Shown here piece by piece: positions 11,001 to 21,806 of a stretch of DNA of 64,000 nt. How positions within the stretch are numbered: the first letter of the stretch is position 1; the number at the start of each line of letters is the position of its first letter. The notes beneath the pieces are model-generated. The model saw nothing but the letters and a program-made list of their open reading frames with translations. It made no database searches and was not told the DNA's origin. The position numbers and the translations under genes are program-made. This stretch comes from Eutreptiella sp. 'Long Island Sound 2002' (Eukaryota; Euglenozoa; Euglenophyceae; Eutreptiales; Eutreptiaceae), in assembly GCA_964036045.1 (NCBI GenBank), contig OZ038381.1, positions 66,960,242 to 67,024,241 on the forward strand. The letters run 5' to 3'.

Positions 11001-11764
11001 AATAATTGAAATTCGCCCTTTGAAACCAATCCTTGAAAGAGATCAAAAACACTTGCATTGGGCTCTACAACGGAGCCATCATATCGAATTCCTTGAACAA
11101 TCTCGTCCACTACCGTGGCCACACGCGTGATTTGTGTGGCATTGTCTTGTACTTGTGCAACGTGTTGATCAATTTTGCGAAGGCGAACATCGACTTGCCG
11201 AATCATGTCCATGGTGTTCTTAAGTGATGTGAGGCCGGATCGCTCATGTCCAATGAAATCTCTAATGAACTCCATGAGCAACCCCACATCCTTAGAGATC
11301 TCCTCGTGCGACGTTTTGAGAGGTAAAATTTGCTTGCGAAGTTTATTCACTGGTAGTTCAACTTTTAGTCGTCTTTGTCCTAATTCATGAACATCTTGTG
11401 CTTGTGGGCCATGTTGAATCAATTGTTGAATCAAGGCCTCCAACCCTTTCACCTTGGTTTGAAGATCATCTATCATGTTGTTGGAGTTACTCTCAAAGGG
11501 ATGTAGTGAGTCATCATCCATGGCGGACCCGTAACTAACTCTCTTGCACTTTTGGAAGTCGAGTGGATCCGCGGAATCATCATCACAATCATTGAGATTC
11601 GAACCTTCATGCATGCTTCCAAATTGGTCACCTTCATATACCACTTTCATTGGGCGACCATGTGGTTCATGAAACCCAACTTCATTGTATTGTTTTTGTG
11701 CATGGGTCACATCACCAAAACCGCTACCATATAATTGGTCTTCTGATTGCGGTTGGTATTCCAT
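8056..11764 (-). pseudogene. Long coiled-coil protein gene with in-frame stops and one frameshift
   Basis: A single minus-strand frame runs from ATG 11764 to a C run at about 8523-8535, interrupted by TAG 10361, TAA 10061 and TAA 9962. After the C run the frame shifts by one and continues (AGWGYPRTTDYRQS, HLSSLFDVARRRAIIRSKK, SWNDEILPYVLIWI) to a splice donor at 8056. The product would exceed 1,200 residues. The N-terminal half is acidic, then heptad-rich coiled coil (LRTIENDFIG, VETIEHQLRE, INTIEQR). Near the middle is a Gly/Ser/Pro repeat (SGTGSGIPV, four to five imperfect copies). Function unknown. A structural or Gag-like role in a large mobile element is possible because transposon-like exons follow on the same strand. 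It could be a decayed copy, or the stops could be sense codons. Confidence 0.5.
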
Positions 11765-12148
11765 GGATTTAACCTTGTTGCAGATTTATGGGCTCACTCC
11801 AAAATCAATATTGAAATCAAGAATACAATCCGAAAGGCACTAGCACCAACAAAACAACAGAAATGACCTGCGATTGTCCGCAGTCACAAACAGTCCCGGG
11901 CACTGTTCGTTCAATGGACTCTTAGTTCATAAACATAATCAAATGGTGCAAGGTCTAAAACATGGCAAGACAAAACCTCGCATGATAGCTCAAGCAGTAC
12001 TACAGACTGATGAACCCCAGATCGTCATTATCTAATCCATGCGATAATAATGAGCACGATTAAAAGCGATCCTAAAACACAGATTAACAATAGAATCCTG
12101 GCGCGACTTCGCTGTCACTGCGCGCGCCGCATCTGCTGTATATGAAGA
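11765..12148. other. No gene seen
   Basis: About 380 bp between two minus-strand gene regions. I see no coding-like frame, no RNA gene and no clear repeat. It should contain the promoter of the 8056-11764 gene if that gene is expressed. Confidence 0.5.
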
Positions 12149-13930
12149 TCAGGCCTGTGAATGGGTAAAGGTCTGAATCATTACACGTCCCGCGCGAATC
12201 ACAACCCATAGGACCCTTTAGTGGTCCTCCTGCATCACCCACCCCTCTGGGGGTACCCCGTGGTTGCCTCCATCCCGCCGGAGGAGCATGGCATCGAACG
12301 GCCGGTTCCTCTTGTGCCCCGAGGAGGCCCAGTTCAGCCAGCCATACACCTCCAGCACCATGGGGAGGGTCTCGCCCCCCCGGAGGTCTGTGACTGCGTC
12401 CCAGCCCCGCACCAATTCGTCCCGGGCCTTGGCGGGACACGGGGCCCCCACTGTGCCATTTGCCCGTTCTGCCCATGGCTTCTCCGCCACCGGGGCGGTG
12501 GCCATCCGTGCCGGCTCCGCGCTGGGATTCCGTGTCGCCGGGGCGTCGGCCATCCGCGCCGGCTCCGCCGGCAGCTGCCGCGCCCCAAGGGCAGGTTCGT
12601 GCGGGGCGCCACCGTGTGGGGGGGCTTGGTGGCGGCGGAGCTGGGGGAGCTTGGGGGGACCAGGGCCCCCAGAGTGTCGATGGACAGGGGCTGGTGGTGT
12701 GCCGGCATCTGCTGGATGCCAGGGGGGATGCATCGCATCGCCTCGGCCTCCGGCTGCCGGGCCTTCTCGCCCTCCTTCCCCTTCGGGTGGTGCCCTTTGC
12801 CCTTCCCATCCCCTCCCGCCCCCGGGCCGTGTCCTCCGTGTCCACAGTGGCCGGCGTTGCCCCCTCCATCCTTGCCCTCGGGTCCCCTCCCTGCCCCTGG
12901 TTCCCTGGTCCTGTGTGCCCCCTCCCGCCGGCTGCCTTGTCCGTGTTTCTTACCGTGCCCCGTACCCCCCCCCTGCCGCCGCCCGCGCCTTTGCCTTTCC
13001 TCTGCGCCTGCCCTCCTTCGTTGCTGCCCGCGCCTTAGCCCGTCCTGTGCGCCCGCCCCCCCCCCCCCCGCTGCTCGTGCCCTGGCCCTTCCCTGGCGCC
13101 TGCGCCCAGCCGCCGCCGCCTGTGCCTTTGCCCGTCCCTGGCACTTGCCCCCCTCCTCCGCCGCCTGCCACCTTTCCTCGTTTGCCCTCCGTCCCGGACC
13201 CTGGGCCTCTGCGCTTTGTGCTCCGCGCCGCACGATCATCGTCTCCCCCGCGGCCCCCTCCCTGATCTCTGTGCCCCCTGGTCCCCTTGTGCCCTGCCTG
13301 GACCACACGAGGTTGCAGGTGCGGCAGCATGATGTCCATCGGTGTGCATTTGGGCGCCGGGGCGCGAATGGGCCGGGGCTTTCCGTCGGGGAAGGCTGCC
13401 TTCGGCGCCGGAAACCCTTTTGCCGGGTACGGCTTGGGGCTCACGTGGGTGTGGCTGGGCTGCGTGTGGGTGCGGTACTTGGCGCCCTCCCTGCTCTCCT
13501 TTGCGGCCGCCGCGGCCCCTTGCGGCTGGCCCGGCGAAGCGCTCTGGGCCCGCGTAGGGCCGGTCCCGCGCGTCGGCGGCGTACCGAGGGGTGCGGCGTG
13601 ACCGGCTTCGGCGGCGGTTGCGTTCCCATGCGGTCGGTCCAGCGGCGCGTCCGGGGCGCCACCCGCGGGCGGGGCGGCAGGGGCAGTAACCTGGGCGGCG
13701 GGAGCGGCCTCCGCGGCCGGCACCGGTTCAGGGGCCGGCAGCTCAGGGTCGCTGGGTGCCGCTTGGAACTGCCCAGCCTGCGACCCGACCGGAACCGCGG
13801 CCTCCGCCGGCCGCCGCTCCTCCCGCTGTGCGGGGGCTTCCCCAGCGCGTCCCGCGGAGACGTGGGAGCGGGAGCTGGACCGGCAGTGGAGGCAGTCGTC
13901 CCGCCGGGGGGAGCCATCAAAGTCCGACAT
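12149..13930 (-). pseudogene. Ala/Pro/Gly-rich protein, third ORF of the GC-rich group
   Basis: Starts at ATG 13930 (MSDFDGSPRRDDCLHC, with a CxxC) and runs through Ala/Pro-rich then Gly/Lys/Arg-rich low complexity. At least one frame change around 13000-13300 is needed before the coding-like tail (VRGWDAVTDLRGGE, LPMVLEVYGWLNWAS, RRDGGNHGVPPEGW). The tail meets an in-frame TAA at 12218-12220 and continues protein-like (VLWVVIRAGRVMIQTF) to TGA at 12149. Upstream of the ATG the same frame is open back to about 14085 across a TAG at 14057-14059. No family recognised. Low complexity suggests a nucleic-acid-binding or Gag-like protein. Confidence 0.4.
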
Positions 13931-14064
13931 TGCAGCAACTCTGTCAGGCGTGCGTGGCTGCGGGCGTGCTTGTCCTACCATCTCCCAGTGCGTTGGTGGC
14001 GTGCCATGAATGGTGCCGTGCGGTGCCGGGGCTGGTGGGGCAGGCCGTGGTGGCAGCTAGGTGG

Positions 14065-14719
14065 TCATGGGCCAGTGGTCATCCACCGGCATTGGGGCGG
14101 GAGGCAGGCGAGCCATTCGGCCCACGCGCTGCGCCACAGCTCCCAGTCCGAGGCAGCCCTCAGGGCCCTGGGTCCTTGGGGATCGTCTGGGGTTGCCGGG
14201 CGGAGCTGCACAAGGTGTACCCCCTTGACGGCGGTGACCTCCTGGGTCCGCAGGAAGGTGTGTACCCCGTTCCGTGCCTCTGGCGCCGGGAGGGGGGGCT
14301 GGGGCACGAACGCTGCCCGGTAGAGTGGCTCAGGGTGGCCCCTAGGACCCGCTCCGGGTCCCTGCGGGTCGCGGCGGCGAGGAGGAGCAGGGGGGTGCCC
14401 GGGCGCTCGTGCCAGAGGACCTGTCCTTTCTGGTGGGCGCGCCTGATCCTGGAGAGGGCAGGGCACAGATGTGGGTAGGCCCAGCTGCGAGGAGCGTGGC
14501 TGCGGGCGAGAGAGCGGGGCAGCAGGTGGGCTCCCGGGGAAATGCGTCGCACAGGACGGCGTAAGGGGGGGTCGGCCTTGTTCCGTCGTACACCCGTTTG
14601 GTCGGGCGGGGGCGTGGGGTTGCCTCGCCCGCGCCTTCCACAAATGTTGTGACTTCCTCCACTTCCAAGTTCTCGCCCGGCCGTTGCAGGAGGTGGAGCG
14701 CAGCATCAAGCTCAGACAT
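14065..14719 (-). pseudogene. Second ORF of the GC-rich group, unknown
   Basis: ATG at 14719 (MSELDAALHLLQRPG, EVEEVTTFVEGAGEA) begins six bases after the TGA that ends the upstream ORF at 14723. The coding-like signal moves between frames: first ...PPYAVLCDAF, then LWHERPGTPLLLLAAATRRD, then VHTFLRTQEVTAVKGVHLVQ and ELWRSAWAEWLACLP. At least two indels are therefore present. TGA ends the last frame at 14065. Function unknown. Confidence 0.4.
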
Positions 14720-14722
14720 CCG

Positions 14723-16922
14723 TCAGGCGTACGTGGCCCGTGCCTGGTTCAGGTACGTTGACGCTTCCATGGAGAGTCGCATTCTCAGGGCGTGCAGCAG
14801 GGCCTGGGCGCTGCTATGGAGGGAGGTGGCCGACCCCTCGCCCGTCAGCCGGAGCGCGTCGTGCATTGACAGGGGCTGGCCTGACTGGTTGGACGAGCAC
14901 CACTCAATCCACTACCCATAGAGGGCCGCCTCGGGGTCCGCAAGTCCCAGACTCACGGCGTTCACGAGCCGGTGCATCGCCGGGCGCAGCTTGAGGGCAC
15001 CGGCCCCGTTCAGGGCCTTGACAGCCGGAAGGGCGGCCACGCCGAGGAAGACCCTCGCGCTGCCCGCCGGGTCGTGCAGGGCGGCGGCATGCGCCGCGTG
15101 CGCCTCTGCCACTTCGCCCGCTACCAGGCCCCGCACGGTGGCCTCTTGCGCCCGGTGGCGGGGTTGGGCATGCTCCGATCCGTTCCTCCTTCGACGGGGC
15201 ATTTTGTTGCGGGCCCTGCAATGCGCGGCATCGGGTGGAGGCTAGGGTGCGACGCGTGTATCAAGTGCACGACGGATGTGGGGTCCCTCAGGTGAACGTG
15301 CATCCACAGGAGGGCGGCGGCCGCCAGGCCGGCTTGGCCATGCAAGGGGGTCTGTGCGCGCTCACTGTACCGCTGCAGCGCCTCCTCCTCCGGCGCGGGC
15401 CTCGGGCCGGCTCAGGCCAGGGGCACGCGTCCACCTGGGAGCACTGCGTGCACCTGTTGGTGCCCACCAATGCAGCGGAGGACACCGTATCACACGCCCC
15501 GCAGAGGTGGCAGGTGTGTGGGACGTGGAAGGCCGGGGACCAGAGGTCGAGGCGGCGGAGCCAAAGATCGTCCCATTGTTAGTGGAGAGGGCCTCGGAGC
15601 TCCAGCAGGCGGTCGCGGACGCGGCGCCGGTAGTCTCTGCTCAGCGTCTTCTGCCAGACCGCCTGCCATGTATCATCACAGATTACCTTGTGGTCGTGGA
15701 AGGCCGCTATGAAGTCATCCCACTCCGGGCGAGGGTGCCCCTGGGCGGTTGTCATATAGGTGTGACCTCCAGTGAGTTGGGGTACAAGAGCGTCCCATCG
15801 GCATCCATCCGCGTTGCCCCGGTAAAGGAGGGCCAGCAGGGCACCGTCAGCAACCGTCTCCCACCCCGTCCTCAGCCCGTCCTGGCCGTCCACCTCGCGG
15901 CGCAGCGCAACGGTGAGATCGGTGGGGAGCATGAGGAATAGGGGTCCGGAAAGGTTGCCCAGCCGGGACAGGGCGTCATCGTACGTAGGCCCTGCTTTTT
16001 TGAATTGCGCCACGGTTAGCCGGGTGCCCCCCTCTTCCGGGGGAAACCACCGGACGGTGGCTGCGTCGCGCCCCCATGCAGGTATCTCCGTGGCCCGGAG
16101 TATGTTGGCGGTGTGTAGCACGAGCCGTGGGGAGAGGGGCGCCCAAACAAGAGACGACACGTCACCCCGCCACCCTGTATGGGGCTTCGGGGCTGCCCGC
16201 AGCCATTCCGTGGTCTCCCCGTCCCACGGGCGCTCAGGACCCGCCCCATGAATGACCGTGGGTCGTGGTCGGGTGTGTGGTCCCTGGCCTTCCAGCGGGA
16301 CGGCGGCGTACTGTGCTGCCGGGGTGCCGGCGGGCGTGCTGTTGTACACCACCCGCTCCACTCCCGCGTCACCTCCACGCCCACAATGCGCGCGTCCCAG
16401 GCCGTCATGGAGTTGCGTCCGATTATCCACGGTGGGAAGAGAGGGCCTCGAGGTGTTTGTAGAAACCCCAGGGTAGGTTCCGGTAGCGTCGGGAATCTTC
16501 CTGGGCGAGAAACTCCAGACTGCCGTTGACCAGGCGGAGGGAGTCCACGAAATGCCTGCTGGGCGGCAAGGGAGGGGGACGATAGTTGCCGTCCGTCGCT
16601 GTGAGCCACCAATTACACCCTGGCCGCCGCGCTGTGAGGCGTGCTGAGGATTTGCTCCAGCCTGTGGTTGCGGAGCTCCCACGCAACGTCCCCTAGCCGG
16701 AGCATGTGCTTGAGGACCCCGTCCACGGAGGTCCCCGCGGCGGGTTGTAGCGGGTAATCGTGCGGAGCTGTGCCTCGTCACCAGCCCGGAGCAGCAAATC
16801 TCCGTCCATTCGGCGCCCGCAGAGCGCCACGAGGCAACCCACAGCGCCTTATCACCGGGCAGGAGGTGTCGGGCTGCTTCTTGGACCGCCTGGCGGTTGT
16901 AGTTAATAAAATCTCCTTGCAT
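14723..16922 (-). pseudogene. First ORF of the GC-rich group with a Cys-rich (zinc-binding-like) motif
   Basis: Start ATG 16920-16922 (MQGDFINYNRQAVQEAARHL) and end TGA 14723-14725. The coding-like signal jumps frames at least four times (about 16780, 16500, 16360 and 15420). Two in-frame TAAs (16613, 15579) and one TAG (14912) interrupt frames that stay coding-like on both sides. The clearest stretch, about 16360-15440, reads PAAQYAAVPLEGQGP, SPRLVLHTANILRATEIP, LMLPTDLTVALRREVDG, then after the TAA QWDDLWLRRLDLWSP and a Cys cluster HTCHLCGACD...RCTQCSQVDAC that could bind zinc. The last part has LHDPAGSARVFLGVAALPAV and SMHDALRLTGEGSATS. I know no matching family. The module upstream of the start also occurs at 52.2 kb. 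Confidence 0.45.
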
Positions 16923-17215
16923 GTTTTCACCCTCGTTGTTGAAAAGCAAAATCCACCAAGTTAATCTCGAACTTTTCAATCACGGTGCAAAAGCATATAA
17001 AACAAAAGTCCAAGACTTCCAAAGTGTTAGAGTACGCGTTTCGCCTCCAGAAGGGGCCTCCTCACCCTGTGTACAACATGAAGAAAGATGTACACGGGAC
17101 ACAAAAAGAAAATTCCAATCCTATGGGTATAGGGTTAGGAATTGACTATGTCACATGGTGGGAAATCCTAAAATGGAGCCCCCCGGCATCAAAACTTCAT
17201 GTGGGTACGCGATTT
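16905..17215. repeat. Dispersed module with one 107-bp satellite unit (copy 1)
   Basis: About 300 bp shared in the same orientation with 52217-52530. It comprises a stretch beginning near TTTTCACCCTCGTTGTTG, then AAAGCATATAAAACAAAAG, then GTACGCGTTTCGCCTCCAG, then a single unit of the 107-bp satellite (GGGTATAGGGTTAGG, GTCACATGGTGGG). On the minus strand both copies lead directly into coding-like sequence (FNNEGENMQGDFINYN here, FNNEGENIGGDFFNYK at 52.2 kb), so the module is the 5' part of a gene or element family. Confidence 0.7.
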
Positions 17216-17432
17216 AACAATAGCTGGGCCAGAGTCGTGAAGACATCGCTCCAGCTGTGCTGCCGCGTCCTGTGCTTTGTGCGCACGCTGTTTAAACAGG
17301 GCGGGCGAGGTACCGGGGGAGCTAGGTGGGTATCCTAAAAGTGGTGGAAGGAGAAAACCCTCATATGGGTATATCTTGGGGACCCAAAAAGCTCATATGG
17401 GTATATTTTGGGGAGGATGGGGGAGGGGTTTT
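17216..17432. other. No gene seen; holds a repeated donor-like motif
   Basis: No coding-like frame. At 17315-17333 is GGGGGAGCTAGGTGGGTAT, which recurs in reverse complement at 20728-20746 at the edge of another repeat cluster. CTCATATGGGTATAT occurs twice (about 17360 and 17391). Confidence 0.5.
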
Positions 17433-17857
17433 GTGACTTAACTCGGACCTCAGCAGTGGCAAACCCAACCTCACACAGGCAAACCCTTTACGCCGGTTTA
17501 CGCAGTTTATGCAGTTTATGCAGACCGAACAGTTTATGCAGTTTATGCGGTTCGTTTCAGTTTACCAAAAGACCGGTCCAGACCGGTCCAGACCAGTCCT
17601 TGAACAAACCGCGTAAAACGATCTAAACGGGCCGGTCCGATCATTTCGAGCAGTTTATGCAGACCGAACAGTTTATGCAGTTTATGCGGTTCGTTTTAGT
17701 TTACCAGAAGACCGGTCCAGACCGGTCCAGACCGGTCCTTGAACAAACCGCGTAAAACGATCTAAACGGGACGGTCCGATCATTTCGAGCAGTTTATGCA
17801 GTCTGACTTGACTTGGACCTCAGCAGTGGCAAACCCAACCTCACACAGGCAAACCCT
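17433..17857. repeat. Repeat cluster with ACCGGT and GTTTATGCAG words
   Basis: Outer direct repeats of about 53 bp (17433-17487 and 17805-17857, core CCTCAGCAGTGGCAAACCC) enclose two tandem units of about 139 bp (from 17512 and 17651). Each unit holds CAGTTTATGCAG words, two or three GACCGGTC palindromes and a CGTAAAACGATCTAAACGGG stretch. No coding potential seen. Confidence 0.8.
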
Positions 17858-19209
17858 GAAGGCATGGAACATAAAACTCAGACATGAAATGTGAAATGTC
17901 CTTAGTTCTTCGACACTTGAGCCCGCCACTCCAAAAGCTGCTTACACCGATGCAACTCAGCTGGCGAAAGTTGTTCACCACATGCAGTCCGAGCATACAA
18001 CTGAGCCAAGTGAGTATCAACCTGCTGAATCATCAATAGCATATCACTGGCAACTTGAGGAGGAGGAGGTAGGGGTTGAGTGGCTTGTTGGGCAACCGGT
18101 TGTGTCATATCTTGCACCTCTGCTGGGGTAGCTTGCTGTGCCTGTTTCTTGTTCCGATAATCATGGTGGTTTAATTCTTGAGTGCTACACGATCACGTGG
18201 ATTCAAGTCATACTGCAAACCCTCCAACCAACCATCCGCCTTGAGAACATTGTTCCAGAGAAGTGTCATGGCAGGAAAATCTACCGAGTCACCTTTGGGA
18301 AAGCAAGGAGCAACGATAGAAAACAATGCCTTCTCGGAATCATTCCACTTGAGGCGTGTGACACATCGCTTCTTGGAATGCAAATATTCTGTGGCACTCA
18401 CCTTGTTTTTTGCTTTCTTAGCATTGGCCTCTGCCTTCTCCTCTGCTGAAAGAGTGTTGTGAGGACGTTTTTGAGGGAGATTAACCTCTATCTCACCATC
18501 ATCCTCATCCACAATGGCCCCCATATTAGCCTAATGAACACCTTCCAATGCATCACGCACAAGTGTGTATTCGTCATATTCCGTCACATTCTCTGCAGCA
18601 ACCTCAAGCAATGCATTGGACTCCGAACCGCCCGAGTCAGCATTCGGAACAATACCAAAATGCACACCCTTAGGGGGTTTTAGTTTTGCCAAATCAATAT
18701 CCATTACATGACAATCCATGGGGCTCAAAAGAGGATCCCTCAACAAATGTGGGCAAATGCGGTCAAAGCGAATCTCATTGATGGACCGTTCTTTATATAG
18801 CCGTTGAAACAACCGGGAATTATAACCATGCAAAAACAATCCAAGCAATGCTTCTCCGAGTGCTACACCAAGATTGCCCGAAATTACAGCTTGGTTCTGA
18901 GCACGATGCAAAATCTCATCCAATTGTGAACCCACGTAAAAGCAATCAACAGTGCATCCTGCACGAACATGACCAAGCATGTTTTTAACCTCACGGCATA
19001 AATCACCACTAGCCGTCGCACTATACAAGTTGAGGCGACAGGGTGTCACAAGAGCATTTAGCATTGTAATCATTTCTCTCTTTTCGTTGGTACGCGAGCT
19101 CGATGCACGCGTCGTCTTGCTCCCGACACCGGGGCCACGGAAGACATCGGAGAAAGCTTCACGATGGTCCGCGGAAAATGGCTTGGACTTCGGAATCGGC
19201 TTATTCAAT

Positions 19210-19286
19210 CTAGCACATAATGAAAGCAATGACAATGTGTGCATACAAAGATAGTAGTGAATCGTTTTTGCTTGAGGAATACAAAC
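19210..19286 (-). other. Intron (77 nt)
   Basis: Donor TTCCG|GTTTGTATT and acceptor TATGTGCTAG|ATTG on the minus strand. It joins VQVKLDKAHAVFR to LNKPIPKSKPFSAD in frame. No palindromic words inside, unlike the introns of the 1-8 kb region. Confidence 0.7.
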
Positions 19287-19438
19287 CGGAAGACAGCGTG
19301 GGCTTTGTCGAGCTTCACTTGGACGGTTTTTCCTGCTTTGGCAAACGATTCTTGTATTTTGTCCTTCTCTTGGCAACAATTGTCTGAATGCCACGCCAAA
19401 TTGCTTTGCACATTGGGCCGCGTGGCAACTTCTTCCAC

Positions 19439-19512
19439 CTAATGCAAACCAACAAACATTGTTAAATGATGATGTAGAAGAAAACAAACACCGTAAGGAT
19501 TCGCCTACATAC
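19439..19512 (-). other. Intron (74 nt)
   Basis: Donor TACAA|GTATGTAGG and acceptor GGTTTGCATTAG|GTGG on the minus strand. It joins FTRTQATQVLQ to EEVATRPNVQSNLAWHSDN, a natural-looking transposase core. Confidence 0.78.
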
Positions 19513-20595
19513 TTGTAACACTTGGGTGGCTTGTGTTCGAGTGAATGCCTAACTAATGACCATGCCGGCTTCGTTGACGATTTGGTAAACTCCTTTCCAC
19601 TGGGGTGCATAGCGTTTTCCTTGCTTGATGACAATGAATTTGGCTCTTTTGAATGTCATGTCCGCCGAACACTTGTCAGCCCCCATCATTGCCATGTGCC
19701 AAAAGTAGATCGTTTGTCACGCTCCCAATGTTGCAAAATAATTTCTTTGATTAATGCACGGCATGGGACGTACATGTAATCTTCGAACTTGATAAATTCC
19801 GGATACGGGATTTCTTCGCCCAAGAAAATTGCGCGGCGTTCCCCTTCTGTTTGAGTCATTGTGAAGTTCATTTGGAACTCCAACTTTTTCCTCAACCACT
19901 CTTGCCTTTGGGTTTCCAAGATATCTTGTTGAATCTGGGAGAGTGGCGTCCCGTTCACACAAGCCGCGATCACGAAGTAGCTCAAGCGCTTCGTGAACGC
20001 GCGCTTGGCGGTGTGTAGAAAAGGATAAAATTCTAGTCCTTCCGCCCGAACGGTCCTTGTCTTGGGTTCGACCTTGCAAGTGGCCTTTTGGCATTTCAAA
20101 AATCTCCTCCGAAGGTACACGGGCCCGCCTAGATCATATGCCAAACAATCACGCCATTGGTTCAAGTGCATCTTGTGATCACCTCCTTGACACTTCACTT
20201 CAACACCATATTGACTTGGGGGATCCCACACATAAATCATTGGAGCCACATACAATAACGGATCATTACGCATGTTGGTATTGAGGTTGGTGTGGGGCAC
20301 CACAAAATCAGGTCTCACCATCTTTTGTTTTTCACCAAGCTTGTCCCGGGTCATCTTGTCTATTTGCTTAACAAATTGCGAGGTTTGGTACTGCGGCCGT
20401 TGCATTGCCTCGGTTCCTACCCGTTGTTGCTTGATTGGCCCATCATCATCCGAGGACTCATACTCCACTTCTTCCTCAATGACTCCTTGACCTCCTGGGC
20501 CCTCCGTGTGGTCTGAATATGAATGCGTGAACCATTTTACACCGAAATTTCTGTTAAATTCTGTTGCGTTCTCATTTTTCGTCTGTAGTACTTCA

Positions 20596-20746
20596 GCGGC
20601 TGAACAGGCGCGGCGCCGCGGCTTAATTCTGGCTTAAGCCGCGGCGCCGCCTGGCTTAAGCCGCGGCGCCGCGGATTAAGCCAGGCGCCGGACTGGCTTA
20701 AGCCATCGCCGGACTGGCTTAAGCCAAATACCCACCTAGCTCCCCC
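20596..20746. repeat. Cluster of GGCTTAAGCC and GGCGCC palindromes
   Basis: About 130 bp with GGCTTAAGCC four times, CTTAAGCC-like variants, and GCGGCGCCGC words between them. On the minus strand the cluster begins immediately after GGGGGAGCTAG|GTGGGTAT, a sequence that looks like a 5' splice site and that also occurs at 17315-17333. The acceptor was not identified. Confidence 0.75.
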
Positions 20747-21087
20747 TCTCCCGCGGGCGAGCAAAACAGAACAGAAAAATCAGCATCTCGCAGGATTCTG
20801 AGCAAAGGAATGAACAGAACAAGAAAAGCCGCATCGAACGCAGTAATCCACAATCAGATCTGTGACAGACGAATTTTTGTGTCGCCGCACGCTCTTCAAA
20901 GCTCCTCCTTCAAGGGAATGGCTATGCAGGACTACGGCTTAGGACTACGCGTAGGACTAAAGGATCTGCCCACATCTGGCGCATGCGCTTGAATTAACTG
21001 AAAATGGGAAAAAAAAAGGAATTGATTTTCTGATTTAATTGATTGCTGTGGCTGAACAGCGTATTTTTATAAATGCCAGCATCAAGA

Positions 21088-21798
21088 GAAAGATGTCCTT
21101 GAATTATGCCCTAGGTCTTTTGATGTATTCCCGCAGGTTTTGTAGTTGAAAACCCCAAACCAAAGCAACAAGTAGAGCAAGGACTGAATGTGGATCGAAT
21201 CAATGATTGGTTTTGGAATCCAGTGTAACACAGAAGGGCTGCAGATAGACAAAGCAGGTATATGCACATAGATTCAATCACAAATGGATAATACAAAAGG
21301 TTTTATATGAAAATTGGTCAGACTCTAGCCTCAGAGGTTGCAATAGGCACTTCATGTGCACTCTTTTGGGTGAAATGGTGCTGGTTAGGACTGAGGGGCA
21401 TAGATGTCAGGACCACACAGAAAATGACTTGGCCAAGCAACTGAATTCAGAAACAGTTACAAAGTAGGACCACAATAAGTGGTAGAAACAATTGAGTATA
21501 GGGGTCTTGGGGTGGGAGACCACTTAGGCTTAACCTCCAAGGCCAACAAGCATGAAATGCCTGATTTATTTTGGTATGTCCTCCATGAAGGAAGGTACCT
21601 CCGCTCAGTTGAGTGGTAGGGGTGAACTTCATGGGGGGGCTAGGGTCACAACCCTAGTTACTTTGAGAAAGTGTACTTTAGGAAACAAAAGAGAGATAAA
21701 AACACTTAAGTTTGTCTCAGCATCAACAAAGGGTTTTAAGGGGGGCTTAGCCTGGATCAAGCCCTCCAAGAAAGACATGGCAGTGACTTTTTCTTACT
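21088..21798 (-). repeat. 3' LTR of the gypsy element
   Basis: Direct repeat of 31408-32118. On the minus strand it starts AGTAAGAAAAAG and ends GGACATCTTTC, not the usual TG...CA. A purine tract lies immediately before its start. Confidence 0.9.
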
Positions 21799-21806
21799 CC
21801 CCCCTG
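21799..21806 (-). other. Polypurine tract
   Basis: On the minus strand CAGGGGGG directly abuts the start of the 3' LTR, as expected for the plus-strand primer of reverse transcription. Confidence 0.7.

Larger units (their letters stand above)
17902..20468 (-). pseudogene. Spliced DDE-type transposase with Cys-rich N-terminal domain
   Basis: Exons on the minus strand: 20468-19513, 19438-19287 and 19209 to about 17902. The N-terminal part has YVWDPPSQYGVEVKCQGGDH and a second Cys pair (RRFLKCQKATCK), reminiscent of DUF6729-type zinc domains found in some transposases. A one-base loss near 19710 shifts to FWHMAMMGADKCSADMTFK, where the first catalytic Asp would lie. The next exon has LAWHSDNCCQEKD, the expected second Asp-Asn, and VKLDKAHAVFR. 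In-frame TAGs lie at 19549-19551 and 18531-18533, and a frame change or small intron near 18185. The C-terminal part is Lys-rich then Gln/Pro-rich. Most likely a decayed autonomous DNA transposon. Termini not identified. Confidence 0.6.

Noticed and set aside
12221-14323. A 700-codon plus-strand ORF in the GC-rich group
   Set aside because: Shadow of the minus-strand frames. Composition is Pro/Cys/Ala/Leu with no motif, whereas the minus strand reads as protein and has ORF boundaries that make sense.
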